The translations under genes were made by a program, and so were the position numbers. Under the pieces are notes generated by a model. That model had not been told where the DNA came from. It did no database searches and saw only the letters and a program-made list of their open reading frames with translations. This document shows positions 17,025 through 25,804 of a stretch of DNA of 64,000 bases, one piece after another (the first letter of the stretch is position 1; every line of letters begins with the position of its first letter). Source of the DNA: Streptomyces echinatus (lineage in GTDB: Bacteria; Actinomycetota; Actinomycetes; Streptomycetales; Streptomycetaceae); contig NZ_JACHJK010000004.1 of assembly GCF_014203595.1 (NCBI RefSeq), positions 310,001-374,000 of the forward strand. Direction: 5' to 3'.

Positions 17025-17879
17025 TCAGGCCACCGTCAGCCCGTCGGCGGACCGGTTCCCGGGGCGCGGATCGTCGAGGGCCTCACGTATCCCTGCCGCC
17101 ACGGCGGGATGCACCGGCAGGGCGAGGTGACCGATGCCCGTCACCCGGACGTTCCGGGCGTCGAGGTCGGGGTGCTCCAGGCAGGCCGTCTCCAGCGGGT
17201 CCATCAGGGAGTCCAGGTCGCTCCAGAAGCTGACGAAGCGGGTCCGGCAGCCGGGCGCGGGCCGGGCCAGCTCCTCGATCACCGCCGAGCCGGGCCGCAT
17301 CTGCCGCACGATCGGGTGCGCGTCCGCCAGCGGGGCCACCCGGGTGCCGGAGTGCGGCGTACCGAGCGTGACCAGCGTGCGAACCCGGAGGTCGCCGCCG
17401 AGGCACTGGACGTAGTAGCGCGCGATCAGGCCGCCGAGGCTGTGGCCCACGATGTCGACCTGGGCGCTGCCGGTGCGCTCGCGGATCTCCTCGATGTGCC
17501 GGCCGAGCAGTTCGGCCGCGGTGCGTATGTCACACGTCAACGGAGAGTAGTTGAGCGACTCGACGCGCTGATTGCCGTGCTGGGCCAGGGCGCGGCGGAG
17601 CAGGACGAACACCGAGCGGTTGTCGATGAAGCCGTGCAGCAGCACGACCGGCGGGCCGGGGTGGACGGGCAGCCGGGCGACTCCGTCCCCGTCGGGCAGG
17701 GCGGCGGAGCGCCGTTCCTGGATCAGGCCGGTCGGATAGAGCAGGAGGTGACCTGCCAGGATCGCCGCCTCCAGGGCGGTCGCCCGCAGCAGCGTCATGG
17801 ACAGTCCGGCCAGTCTGCCAGGCCACAGGCGACGGCAGAGCGGGAGAAAGAGCGGCGGCAAAACCCCGGTGACCTTCAT
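17025..17879 (-). CDS. Alpha/beta hydrolase, lipase-like esterase
   Basis: This 284-residue protein starts at ATG 17879, preceded by AGGAGGT at the right distance. A hydrophobic N-terminal part (about 1-50) may be a signal-anchor. The hydrolase core follows: oxyanion segment [14 protein letters not shown] (78-91) and nucleophile elbow GHSLGG with S147. The pattern TLGTPHSGT is typical of lipase/PGAP1-like enzymes, and a late [11 protein letters not shown] contains the probable catalytic His. The acid is likely a D in [10 protein letters not shown]. It probably hydrolyses ester bonds of lipids at or outside the membrane. It is divergent from icmB; the 222-bp gap holds the 20-bp palindrome at 18061. 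Confidence 0.87.
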   Translation of the reverse strand: MKVTGVLPPLFLPLCRRLWPGRLAGLSMTLLRATALEAAILAGHLLLYPTGLIQERRSAALPDGDGVARLPVHPGPPVVLLHGFIDNRSVFVLLRRALAQHGNQRVESLNYSPLTCDIRTAAELLGRHIEEIRERTGSAQVDIVGHSLGGLIARYYVQCLGGDLRVRTLVTLGTPHSGTRVAPLADAHPIVRQMRPGSAVIEELARPAPGCRTRFVSFWSDLDSLMDPLETACLEHPDLDARNVRVTGIGHLALPVHPAVAAGIREALDDPRPGNRSADGLTVA

Positions 17880-18060
17880 GGCCGACCTCCTGTCGGCACG
17901 CCGGAGGATGACTCGGCCCCCGTGTGCCCTCATGTCCCACCATGTGATTTCCCCCTCGCCGCGCACCGTAAAACTGCCGGTTGCGGGATGCTGGAGATAA
18001 CGTTCGTTCACTTCGCGACGGTGGCGGAACGCGCCAAAAGTGCGGTACTTGTCGGTATGA

Positions 18061-18080
18061 ACGGAAGCGATCGCTTCCGT
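18061..18080. promoter_or_regulatory. 20-bp perfect palindrome upstream of icmB
   Basis: ACGGAAGCGATCGCTTCCGT is a perfect 20-bp palindrome whose centre lies 31 bp before the icmB start codon. Its position and symmetry suggest an operator for a homodimeric repressor controlling icmB or the divergent lipase. The central CGATCG with GGAAG/CTTCC arms is reminiscent of LacI-family operators, but I cannot assign a regulator. Confidence 0.55.
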
Positions 18081-18101
18081 GGTCGCTTGATGGAGGCAGT
18101 G

Positions 18102-18499
<398 letters not shown>

Positions 18500-18524
<25 letters not shown>

Positions 18525-20209
18525 GCGGCTGCCCGCGGTGGCTCGGCGGGTGGTGTGGCTGCCTGCGGTGACTCGGTGGGCGGTGCGGGCGGTGCCAGTT
18601 CCCGCGTCATCGCCGCCCGCAGCCGCAGCGTGGTGACCAGTCGCTGGAACGCCTCCGCCCAGTACCCCCCGGCGCCCGGTGCGAAGTCCTCCCGCTCGTC
18701 GGGTATCGCCAGCAGCGCCTCCAGGCGCACGGCCTCCGCCGGGTCCAGGCAGCGCTCCGCCAGCCCCATCACCCCGCTGAAGCTCCACGGGTAACTGCCC
18801 GCGTCCCGGGCGATGTTGAGGGCGTCCACCACGGCCTGGCCGAGCGGCGGAGCCCACGGCACCGCGCACACCCCGAGCAGCTGGAACGCCTCGGACAGGC
18901 CGTGCGTGGCGATGAACCCCGCCACCCACGCTGCCCGTTCGGCCGGCTCCAGCGAGGCCAGCAGCTTCGCCCGCTCCGCCAGGGACACCGCGCCCGGGCC
19001 GCCCGCCTCCGGCGCCGACGGCGGGCCGAGGAGCGCCCGCGACCACGCGGCGTCCCGCTGCCGTACCGCCGCCCGGCACCAGGCCGCGTGCAGTTCGCCC
19101 TGCCAGTCGTCCGCCACCGGCAGCGCCACGATCTCCTCGGCCGTACGCCCGCCGAGCCGCCCCCGCCAGCCGGCGAGCGGTGCCGCCTCCACCAACTGCG
19201 CCAGCCACCAGGACCGTTCTCCCCGGCCCGCCGGCGGTGTGGCCACGACACCGTCCCGCTCCATGCCGGTGTCGCACTCCGGCGGCGCCTCCACCGTGAT
19301 CGCCGGCGCGTTCCCCGTCCGGTCCAGCGCCACACACGCCGTGGCCCGCACGGCCATGCGTGCGGCGAGCGCCGAACCCGGCAGCGCCGACAGCAGTTCC
19401 GCCGCCGTCGCCCGGACGTTGCGGCTGCGGTCGCCCAGCGCCTGCTCCAGGAAGGACTCGTCCGCGTCCGACAGGCCCGTGCGCAGCGTGTCGAGGAACA
19501 TCAGCCGGTCCTCCGCCCGCTCCGTCGCCCACGTCGACGCCAGCAACTCGCGCCCCAGCGCGGGCGTACGGGCGCGCAGCGCGCCCAGCAGCGCCGCCCG
19601 CTCGGCGAATAGCCCCTCCTGCCAGAGCCGGCGCACCGCCTCCGGCTCCTCCGCGTCGGGCAGTGCCGCGCCGCCGCCGGGGGCCGCGCGCAGGGCGAAC
19701 CGCCAGTCCGCGTTCAGCCGGGCCAGCCACAGTGCGCGCGGGCCCGCGAACGCCAGCGCCGCCGGGCGCAGGTCCGTCCGTCCCCGGGCCGCGTCCAGCA
19801 GGGCGGGCAGTGCCTGCGGGGGTGCCGCATATCCGTGCGCGTTGGCCGTCGCGAGCCACTGCGGGAGCAGCTCCATGAGATCCGGGGAGCTGCCCCGCCG
19901 GCCGCTGCCGGCGCCGCCGGAGCGGTCGGCGAGCAGGGTGGTGAGCCGGTGTGCCGCCGGTGCGGGGAGGGCCGGGCGGGGATCGCCGGGCGCGGGTTCG
20001 GGCCGCTGTGCCGCCCGCGCGGGCCGCAGCCCGGCCCGCCGCCGTACGGTCATCACGGCGGCCGCGTCGAGCAGCGCGGCCGGGGCCGTGCGGCCGGGCG
20101 TGAGGCGCGCGGGGGCGCGCCGGTCGGTGCCGAGGAGCGCGGCGGTGACCAGCTCCTCCCAGGCGCTGTCCGGTGCCGTGCTGTCCCCGCCGCTCGGAGC
20201 CCCGTTCAT
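18500..20209 (-). CDS. DUF5691 protein (HEAT-like, in MoxR-VWA cluster)
   Basis: This 569-residue protein starts at ATG 20209 ([10 protein letters not shown]) with an AAGGAAGGG ribosome site. It is almost entirely alpha-helical, with repeated amphipathic pairs and a stretch [20 protein letters not shown] that reads like a HEAT-type repeat. No catalytic motif or membrane segment is seen. I recognise it as DUF5691, a family found beside SWIM, MoxR, DUF5682 and VWA genes. It follows the SWIM gene on the same strand after 184 bp that consist mostly of a 27-bp minisatellite, so the two are probably co-transcribed. A scaffold role in the module is inference. The last 25 bp overlap icmB on the other strand. 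Confidence 0.8.
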
Positions 20210-20224
20210 CGCGTTCCCTTCCTT

Positions 20225-20390
20225 TCGCCCGCACTGCGCGTGGGTGTCCGCTCGCCTGCCCGGCGCGTAGCCGTCCGTCGGCCTGCGCCGTACGTGGGTG
20301 TCCGTCGGCCTGCGCCGCGCGTGGATGTCCGTTCGCCTGCCCGCGCGCGGCTGTCCGTCCGGCTGCCCCGCGCGTGTGTGCCCGTACGGT
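20225..20390. repeat. 27-bp minisatellite between SWIM and DUF5691 genes
   Basis: About six imperfect head-to-tail copies of a 26-28 bp unit fill this gap. On the minus strand the core is GACGGACACCCACGNRCGGC followed by GCAGGCC. Because the unit is near 27 bp, the minus-strand frame of DUF5691 stays open through it and reads as degenerate nine-residue RRPTDTHVR-type repeats. No ribosome site or start codon makes it a convincing part of the protein. Its copy number probably varies between strains. Confidence 0.7.
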
Positions 20391-20393
20391 CGG

Positions 20394-21749
20394 TCAGCAC
20401 AGCGGCACCGCCTCGCCGGGCCCCTCCGGCCAGGCCGTGAGCGGGGTGAAGCCGTGGTGGCCGCACTCGCCGAAGACCGTGACGGGGGCGCCGCCGGACA
20501 GCGCGACCAGCCGCCACAGTCCGGGCCGGGAGCGGGCGGCCCGGGTGAGCGGCAGGGCCGTGTCGGTGCCGGCGTCGGCCAGCTGCCAGCGGTCACCGTC
20601 CGGGACCGGTATCACCTCGCCCAGGGTCACCGGGACCGACTCCAGCCAGGGATCGTCGCGCAGGGCCTCGCCGTACCGGGCCGACGCCTCGGCGGTGGTC
20701 ACACCCGGCGGGCGGAACCCGGCCGGAGCCGGCGCGGCGAACCGCTCGCCCAGGGCGGCCCGGGACTGACCGGCGCCCGGGTACCCGGTCAGCTCGGCAT
20801 CCAGGGCCAGGCCGACCGGGAAGGACAGCTCCGGTGCCCGGCCCGCCGCGCCGTAGGACAGCAGCAGCGGCGTGCGGCCGGACTCGGCGCCGTGCAGCCA
20901 TATCCGGCGCGTCGTCAGTTTCGGGTCCACCCTGTCGTACTGGGCGAGGACCAGCCAGTGGTCGCGCACCGGGGGGCCTTCCGGTGAGGCGGGCAGGCCG
21001 AGCCGGGAGCGGACCGTGGCCGCGAGGGCGTCCGGCAGCCGGTCGCGGCGCAGCCAGCCCTGGTCGAGCAGATGCAGCAGCGCGCACTCCTCCAGCAGCC
21101 GCGCCGGCCAGCCGGCGCCGGACGCCGGTATCGCCCCCAGCTCCCGCACCCGCGCGGCGAGTCCGGGCGCCTGTGCGTCGACCATGCGGGCCGCCGTCTC
21201 GTCCCACAGTCCGTAACCCGCCTGTTCGGCCGCGGCCAGGCCGCCGCGCAGCAGGTCCACCAGGCGCTGCTCCAGCTCGGTCGCGCCCGCGGTGACCCGC
21301 TCCGCCCGGCGTTCGGCCCGCCGCCGGGCCGCCTCCGGATCGGCGGGGCCCCCGCCCGGACCCCCCTCGGCCCGCGCTCTCCCGGTCCCGGCGCGGTCGC
21401 GGCGGCCCCCGAGCCACTCACCGGCCCAGTCCGGCGGCTGCGCGGAGGCCGGCACCAGACCGTCCTCGCCCGCCCACAGCAGGAGCAGCCCGAGCGCGTG
21501 CTTGCACGGGAACTTACGGCTCGGACAACCGCACTTGTACGCCGGGCCGGCCGGGCCGGTCAGGTCCACCACCGTCTGGTAAGGCCTGCTGCCGCTGCCC
21601 TTGCACAGTCCCCACACCGTCCCCTCTGCACACCCCGTCCCGGACCACGGCCCGGCCGCGCCGAGTTTGCTCCCCGCCTTGCGTGACGCGGCGTCAGGCG
21701 CCAGTGCCAGCACCTGTTCCGCGGTCCAGCGCACCCCCTGCTCAGTCAT
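20394..21749 (-). CDS. SWIM zinc-finger domain protein
   Basis: This 451-residue protein starts at ATG 21749, only seven bases after the -10 box, so translation is probably leaderless. The SWIM zinc finger is intact near the N-terminus: C73, C75, C82 and H84 in YKCGCPSRKFPCKHALGL. SWIM domains bind DNA or proteins and occur in SNF2 ATPases and recombination mediators such as Shu2-type proteins. The rest is largely helical with a beta-rich C-terminal third (DHWLVLAQYDRVDPKLTTRRIWL and later) and no enzymatic motif. It is transcribed divergently from the MoxR gene through mirror-image DNA-damage promoters. It may recognise nucleic acid or the target protein for the module. Confidence 0.88.
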   Translation of the reverse strand: MTEQGVRWTAEQVLALAPDAASRKAGSKLGAAGPWSGTGCAEGTVWGLCKGSGSRPYQTVVDLTGPAGPAYKCGCPSRKFPCKHALGLLLLWAGEDGLVPASAQPPDWAGEWLGGRRDRAGTGRARAEGGPGGGPADPEAARRRAERRAERVTAGATELEQRLVDLLRGGLAAAEQAGYGLWDETAARMVDAQAPGLAARVRELGAIPASGAGWPARLLEECALLHLLDQGWLRRDRLPDALAATVRSRLGLPASPEGPPVRDHWLVLAQYDRVDPKLTTRRIWLHGAESGRTPLLLSYGAAGRAPELSFPVGLALDAELTGYPGAGQSRAALGERFAAPAPAGFRPPGVTTAEASARYGEALRDDPWLESVPVTLGEVIPVPDGDRWQLADAGTDTALPLTRAARSRPGLWRLVALSGGAPVTVFGECGHHGFTPLTAWPEGPGEAVPLC

Positions 21750-21756
21750 GCCACCG

Positions 21757-21779
21757 ACGGTAGGTCCCACCACTGACAA
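21757..21779 (-). promoter_or_regulatory. RecA-NDp (PafBC-type) promoter of the SWIM gene
   Basis: On the minus strand TTGTCAGTG (21779-21771), eight bases, TACCGT (21762-21757) fits TTGTCRGTG-N8-TAnnnT exactly. The ATG follows seven bases after the -10 box. This is the same class of promoter as the one in front of pcrA and implies induction by DNA damage through PafBC. Confidence 0.85.
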
Positions 21780-21827
21780 TCGGCCCTGCGAGCGCGTTTG
21801 CCCAGGTCGGAGCGATTGTCAGTGGTG
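21768..21827. repeat. 15-bp perfect inverted repeat in the divergent promoter
   Basis: CACCACTGACAATCG (21768-21782) and CGATTGTCAGTGGTG (21813-21827) are exact reverse complements, 30 bp apart. Each arm contains the TTGTCAGTG element of one promoter, so the two transcription units are switched by identical signals facing outward. Confidence 0.9.
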
Positions 21828-21838
21828 TGGTGCACGGT
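21816..21838 (+). promoter_or_regulatory. RecA-NDp-like promoter of the MoxR-DUF5682-VWA operon
   Basis: TTGTCAGTG (21816-21824), eight bases, CACGGT (21833-21838) matches the damage-promoter consensus except that the first base of the -10 box is C instead of T. A start near 21845 would give a leader of about 37 nt with a GGAGGGGG ribosome site before ATG 21882. The weaker -10 predicts lower basal expression than on the SWIM side. Confidence 0.75.
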
Positions 21839-21881
21839 GGATGCCAGATCCGAACCGGCCGAGCTGGAGGGGGCCTCAGCC

Positions 21882-23012
21882 ATGACTGTGTCCGTGCGAC
21901 CGACCACCGCCGAGACCGACCGCGCGCAGAATGCCCAGGCGTTGCGACCGCATGCCGAGCACGCCTTCGCGGCCGAACTCGCCGCGCTCGCCGCGCACGA
22001 CGACCGCCCGCGCCCGGCCCGCTGGAAACTGTCGCCGTGGGCGGTGGCGACGTACCTGCTCGGCGGCACCCTGCCGGACGGCACGGTGATCACACCCAAG
22101 TACGTGGGCCCGCGCCGCCTCGTCGAGGTCGCCGTCACCACGCTCGCCACCGACCGCGCCCTGCTCCTGCTCGGCGTGCCCGGCACCGCCAAGACCTGGG
22201 TGTCGGAGCACCTGGCCGCGGCCGTCAGCGGCGATTCGACGCTGCTGGTGCAGGGCACGGCCGGCACACCGGAGGAGGCGATCCGGTACGGCTGGAACTA
22301 CGCGCGGCTCCTCGCCCACGGCCCGAGCAGGGACGCCCTCGTGCCCAGCCCCGTCATGCGCGCCATGGCCGAGGGCATGACGGCCCGTGTGGAGGAGCTG
22401 ACCCGTATCCCGGCCGACGTGCAGGACACGCTGATCACGATCCTGTCCGAGAAGACCCTGCCCGTCCCCGAACTGGGCGAGGAGGTCCAGGCGGTCCGCG
22501 GGTTCAATCTCATCGCGACCGCCAACGACCGCGACCGCGGGGTCAACGACCTCTCCAGCGCCCTGCGCCGCCGCTTCAACACCGTCGTGCTGCCGCTGCC
22601 GGAGAGCGCCGACGCCGAGGTCGACATCGTCACCCGGCGGGTCGAGCAGCTCGGCCGCTCCCTCGACCTGCCGGCCGCGCCCGACGGCATCGAGGAGATC
22701 CGCCGGGTCGTCACCGTCTTCCGTGAGCTGCGCGACGGCGTCACCGCGGACGGCCGTACGAAGCTGAAGTCACCGAGCGGCACCCTGTCCACGGCTGAGG
22801 CGATCTCCGTCGTCACCAACGGCCTCGCGCTCGCCGCCCACTTCGGCGACGGCGTGCTGCGCCCGGGAGACGTCGCCGCGGGCATCCTCGGCGCGGTCGT
22901 CCGTGATCCGGCGGCCGACCGCGTCGTCTGGCGGGAGTACCTGGAGACGGTCGTCCGCGAGCGCGAGGGCTGGACCGACTTCTACCGCGCCTGCCGAGAG
23001 GTGAGCGCATGA
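21882..23012 (+). CDS. MoxR-type AAA+ ATPase
   Basis: This 376-residue protein starts at ATG 21882 after GGAGGGGG. After about 75 residues comes the AAA+ core: Walker A GVPGTAKT (98-105), Walker B-like RIPADVQDTLITILSEK, and sensor 1 in NLIATANDRDRG. The pore/arginine-finger region is in LSSALRRRFNTVVLPLP, followed by the helical lid. The family remodels protein complexes, usually with a VWA partner that selects the client. Here a VWA protein is encoded two genes downstream. It overlaps the DUF5682 gene by 4 bp (ATGA), and that gene overlaps the VWA gene likewise, so all three are one tightly coupled operon. Confidence 0.93.
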   Translation: MTVSVRPTTAETDRAQNAQALRPHAEHAFAAELAALAAHDDRPRPARWKLSPWAVATYLLGGTLPDGTVITPKYVGPRRLVEVAVTTLATDRALLLLGVPGTAKTWVSEHLAAAVSGDSTLLVQGTAGTPEEAIRYGWNYARLLAHGPSRDALVPSPVMRAMAEGMTARVEELTRIPADVQDTLITILSEKTLPVPELGEEVQAVRGFNLIATANDRDRGVNDLSSALRRRFNTVVLPLPESADAEVDIVTRRVEQLGRSLDLPAAPDGIEEIRRVVTVFRELRDGVTADGRTKLKSPSGTLSTAEAISVVTNGLALAAHFGDGVLRPGDVAAGILGAVVRDPAADRVVWREYLETVVREREGWTDFYRACREVSA

Positions 23013-25804
23013 CCGGCGCCGACGGAGGCACGGCCTGCGACACCTGGCCGCTGCTGCTCGGCGTACGGCACCACGGGCCCGGTTCCGCGCGCGCGGTACG
23101 GGCCGCGCTGGACGCCGCACGCCCCGCCGCCGTCCTGATCGAGGGCCCGCCGGAGGCCGACGCGCTGATCCCGCTGGCCGCCGGTCCCGGCCTGCGGCCC
23201 CCGGTCGCCCTGCTCGCGCACGCCGTGGACGAGCCCGGCCGCTCGGCCTTCTGGCCGTTCGCCGAGTTCAGCCCCGAGTGGGTGGCCATCCGGTGGGCGC
23301 TGGAGCAGGGCGTCCCGGCCCGCTTCTTCGACCTGCCGGCCACGCACACGCTCGCGTGGGAGGACGGGGAACCGCCCGCGTGGGAGGACGGGGAACCGCC
23401 CGCGTCCGGACCCGGCGTCGCGGACGACCGCCAGGGGCCCGGGCTCGGCCCCGCCTCCGACGGCGACCGGATGCGCGTCGATCCGCTGGCCGTGCTCGCC
23501 GAGGCGGCCGGACACGACGACCCGGAGCGCTGGTGGGAGGACGTCGTCGAGCACCGGGGACCGGGCGCGCGCGACCCGTTCGCACCGTTCGCCGCGGTGG
23601 CGGAGGCCATGGGCGCGCTGCGCGAGCGGTACGGCGCGGGCGGGCGCCGCCGGGACCTCGTCCGCGAGGCGCACATGCGGCTGCGGCTGCGGGAGGCGCG
23701 CAAGGAGTTCGGAAGCGCCCTGGCCGTGGTGTGCGGGGCCTGGCACGTGCCCGCGCTGCGCGAGAAGACCACCGTCACCGCCGACCGGGCGCTGCTCAAG
23801 GGGCTGCCCAAGGTCAAGACGGACCTGACCTGGGTGCCGTGGACACACCGTCGGCTGGCCCGGGCCGGTGGATACGGCGCGGGCATCGACTCGCCCGGCT
23901 GGTACGGACATCTCTTCCGCGCCCCCGACCGGCCGGTCGAGCGATGGCTGACCAAGGTGGCCGGGCTGCTGCGCGAGGAGGACCGGATCGTCTCCTCTGC
24001 ACACGTCATCGAGGCGGTACGGCTCGCGGAGACCCTGGCGGCGCTGCGCGGCCGTCCGCTGCCCGGCCTCGCCGAGACCACCGACGCCGTGCGCGCGGTG
24101 CTGTGCGACGGCTCGGACGTGCCGCTGGCGCTGGTGCACGACCGGCTGGTGGTCGGGGACGTCCTGGGCGAGGTCCCGGAGTCGGCGCCCGCGGTGCCGT
24201 TGCAGCGCGACCTGGCCCGGCGGCAGCGCTCGCTGCGGCTCAAGCCCGAGGCGCAGGAGCGCGAGCTGGAACTGGACCTGCGCGGTGAAACCGACGCCGG
24301 GCGGAGCCGGCTGCTGCACCGGCTGCGGCTGCTCGGGGTCGGCTGGGGCGAGCCGGCCCGGTCCCGGGGGAGCACGGGCACCTTCCGGGAGACCTGGCTG
24401 CTGCGCTGGGAGCCCGAGCTGTCGGTGCGGGTCGCCGAGGCGGGCGTGTGGGGGACGACCGTCCACGCGGCGGCCCGCGCCAAGGCCGAGGCGGACGCGA
24501 CGGCTGCGCGTGCCCTCGCCGACGTGACCGCGCTCGCCGAGCAGTGCCTGCTGGCCGGGCTGCCGGACGCGCTGCCCGTGGTCATGCGGGTGCTCGCCGA
24601 CCGGGCGGCCCTGGACACCGACGTCGGGCACCTCGCCCAGGCACTGCCCGCCCTGGTCCGCTCGCTGCGCTACGGCGACGTCCGCGGCACCGACACCGGC
24701 GCGCTGGCGGAGGTCGCGGCGGGCCTCGCCGAGCGCGTCTTCGTCGGCCTCCCCCCGGCCTGCGCCGCGCTCGACGCGGACGCGGCGGACGAGATGCGCG
24801 GCCATGTGGACGACGTGCACACGGCGGTCGGCCTGTTGACGGAAACCCTGGCCGGCACAGCGACGGGAGGCGCCGACGGCGCCAGCGGGGAGGAGGCCGG
24901 CGGCCGGGACCAAGCCGGCGCGGAGGGGGACGGCGGTCGTCACGAGGACGGCCGGGACCACGGCGACGGCGGAGGCGGTCGGGAGCAGGGAGGTGGCTGG
25001 GCGGAACGCGACGGCCGGGTCCACGACGGCCGGAGCCGTGGTGGTGGGCTGCGGGAGCGTTGGCGGGCCGTGTTGCGGGTGCTGTCGTCGCGGGACACCG
25101 CGCCCGGTGTCATCCGGGGGCGGGCCGTGCGGCTGCTGCTGGACGAGGGTGCGCTGCGGCCGGAGGAGGCGGCCCGGCTGATGGGGCTGGCGCTGTCGCC
25201 GGGAACCCCGCCCGCCGCTGCCGCCGCCTGGATCGAGGGTTTCGCCGGAGGCGGGGGCGGACTGCTGCTGGTCCACGACGAGCGGCTGCTCGGCCTGCTC
25301 GACACCTGGCTGACCGGGGTGCCGGCGGAGTCCTTCACGGACGTCCTGCCCTTGCTGCGGCGCACCTTCGCGGCGTACGAGCCGGGGGTGCGCAGAACGC
25401 TCGGCGAACTGGTCCGGCGCGGCCCCGGCGAAGGGCCGGGCGGAGCCGCCGCCCGGGGAGCCGGGATCCCCGGCTTCGCCGCCGAACCGGACACCGCACG
25501 CGCCGACGCCGTGCTGCCGGTGCTGCGACTGCTGCTCGGCCTCGACGCGGACCGGGACACGGCGCACGCCACCCCGAAGGTCACACCGCACGGCCGGACC
25601 CCGGACGACAAGCGGGACGGAAAGCAGGACCGAAAGCAGGACGGCAAGCGGGACGGAAAGCAGGACGACAAGAGGGACGGAGAGCAGGACGACAAGCGGG
25701 ACGGAGAGCAGGACGACCACCGGACCGGCGGACGGGCCGGAACGTCCGGTGCGACGCACGGCGGCGCGGACGACCACTACGGCCTCACGGGGGTGGGCAC
25801 ATGA
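23009..25804 (+). CDS. DUF5682 protein, TraB/ChaN-like N-terminal fold
   Basis: This 931-residue protein starts at ATG 23009 within the MoxR stop. The N-terminus GVRHHGPGSARAVRAAL (18-34), then PAAVLIEGPPEAD (39-51) and, near residue 240-250, VVCGAWHVPALR, follow the order of conserved segments in the TraB/TIKI/ChaN-like superfamily (GxxHxxP, ExP, GxxH). Those enzymes or receptors use conserved Glu and His residues. The rest is helical. The C-terminal ~70 residues are a low-complexity tail of KRDGKQD/EQDDKRD repeats (about 25600-25730). A perfect 24-bp duplication at 23354-23401 doubles the residues WEDGEPPA. It lies between the ATPase and VWA genes and is probably the effector or a large client-binding component. 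Confidence 0.85.
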   Translation: MTGADGGTACDTWPLLLGVRHHGPGSARAVRAALDAARPAAVLIEGPPEADALIPLAAGPGLRPPVALLAHAVDEPGRSAFWPFAEFSPEWVAIRWALEQGVPARFFDLPATHTLAWEDGEPPAWEDGEPPASGPGVADDRQGPGLGPASDGDRMRVDPLAVLAEAAGHDDPERWWEDVVEHRGPGARDPFAPFAAVAEAMGALRERYGAGGRRRDLVREAHMRLRLREARKEFGSALAVVCGAWHVPALREKTTVTADRALLKGLPKVKTDLTWVPWTHRRLARAGGYGAGIDSPGWYGHLFRAPDRPVERWLTKVAGLLREEDRIVSSAHVIEAVRLAETLAALRGRPLPGLAETTDAVRAVLCDGSDVPLALVHDRLVVGDVLGEVPESAPAVPLQRDLARRQRSLRLKPEAQERELELDLRGETDAGRSRLLHRLRLLGVGWGEPARSRGSTGTFRETWLLRWEPELSVRVAEAGVWGTTVHAAARAKAEADATAARALADVTALAEQCLLAGLPDALPVVMRVLADRAALDTDVGHLAQALPALVRSLRYGDVRGTDTGALAEVAAGLAERVFVGLPPACAALDADAADEMRGHVDDVHTAVGLLTETLAGTATGGADGASGEEAGGRDQAGAEGDGGRHEDGRDHGDGGGGREQGGGWAERDGRVHDGRSRGGGLRERWRAVLRVLSSRDTAPGVIRGRAVRLLLDEGALRPEEAARLMGLALSPGTPPAAAAAWIEGFAGGGGGLLLVHDERLLGLLDTWLTGVPAESFTDVLPLLRRTFAAYEPGVRRTLGELVRRGPGEGPGGAAARGAGIPGFAAEPDTARADAVLPVLRLLLGLDADRDTAHATPKVTPHGRTPDDKRDGKQDRKQDGKRDGKQDDKRDGEQDDKRDGEQDDHRTGGRAGTSGATHGGADDHYGLTGVGT

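Noticed and set aside
18048..18075. A further RecA-NDp promoter suggested by TTGTCGGTA before icmB
   Set aside because: The last base of the -35 element differs and no TAnnnT follows at eight bases.
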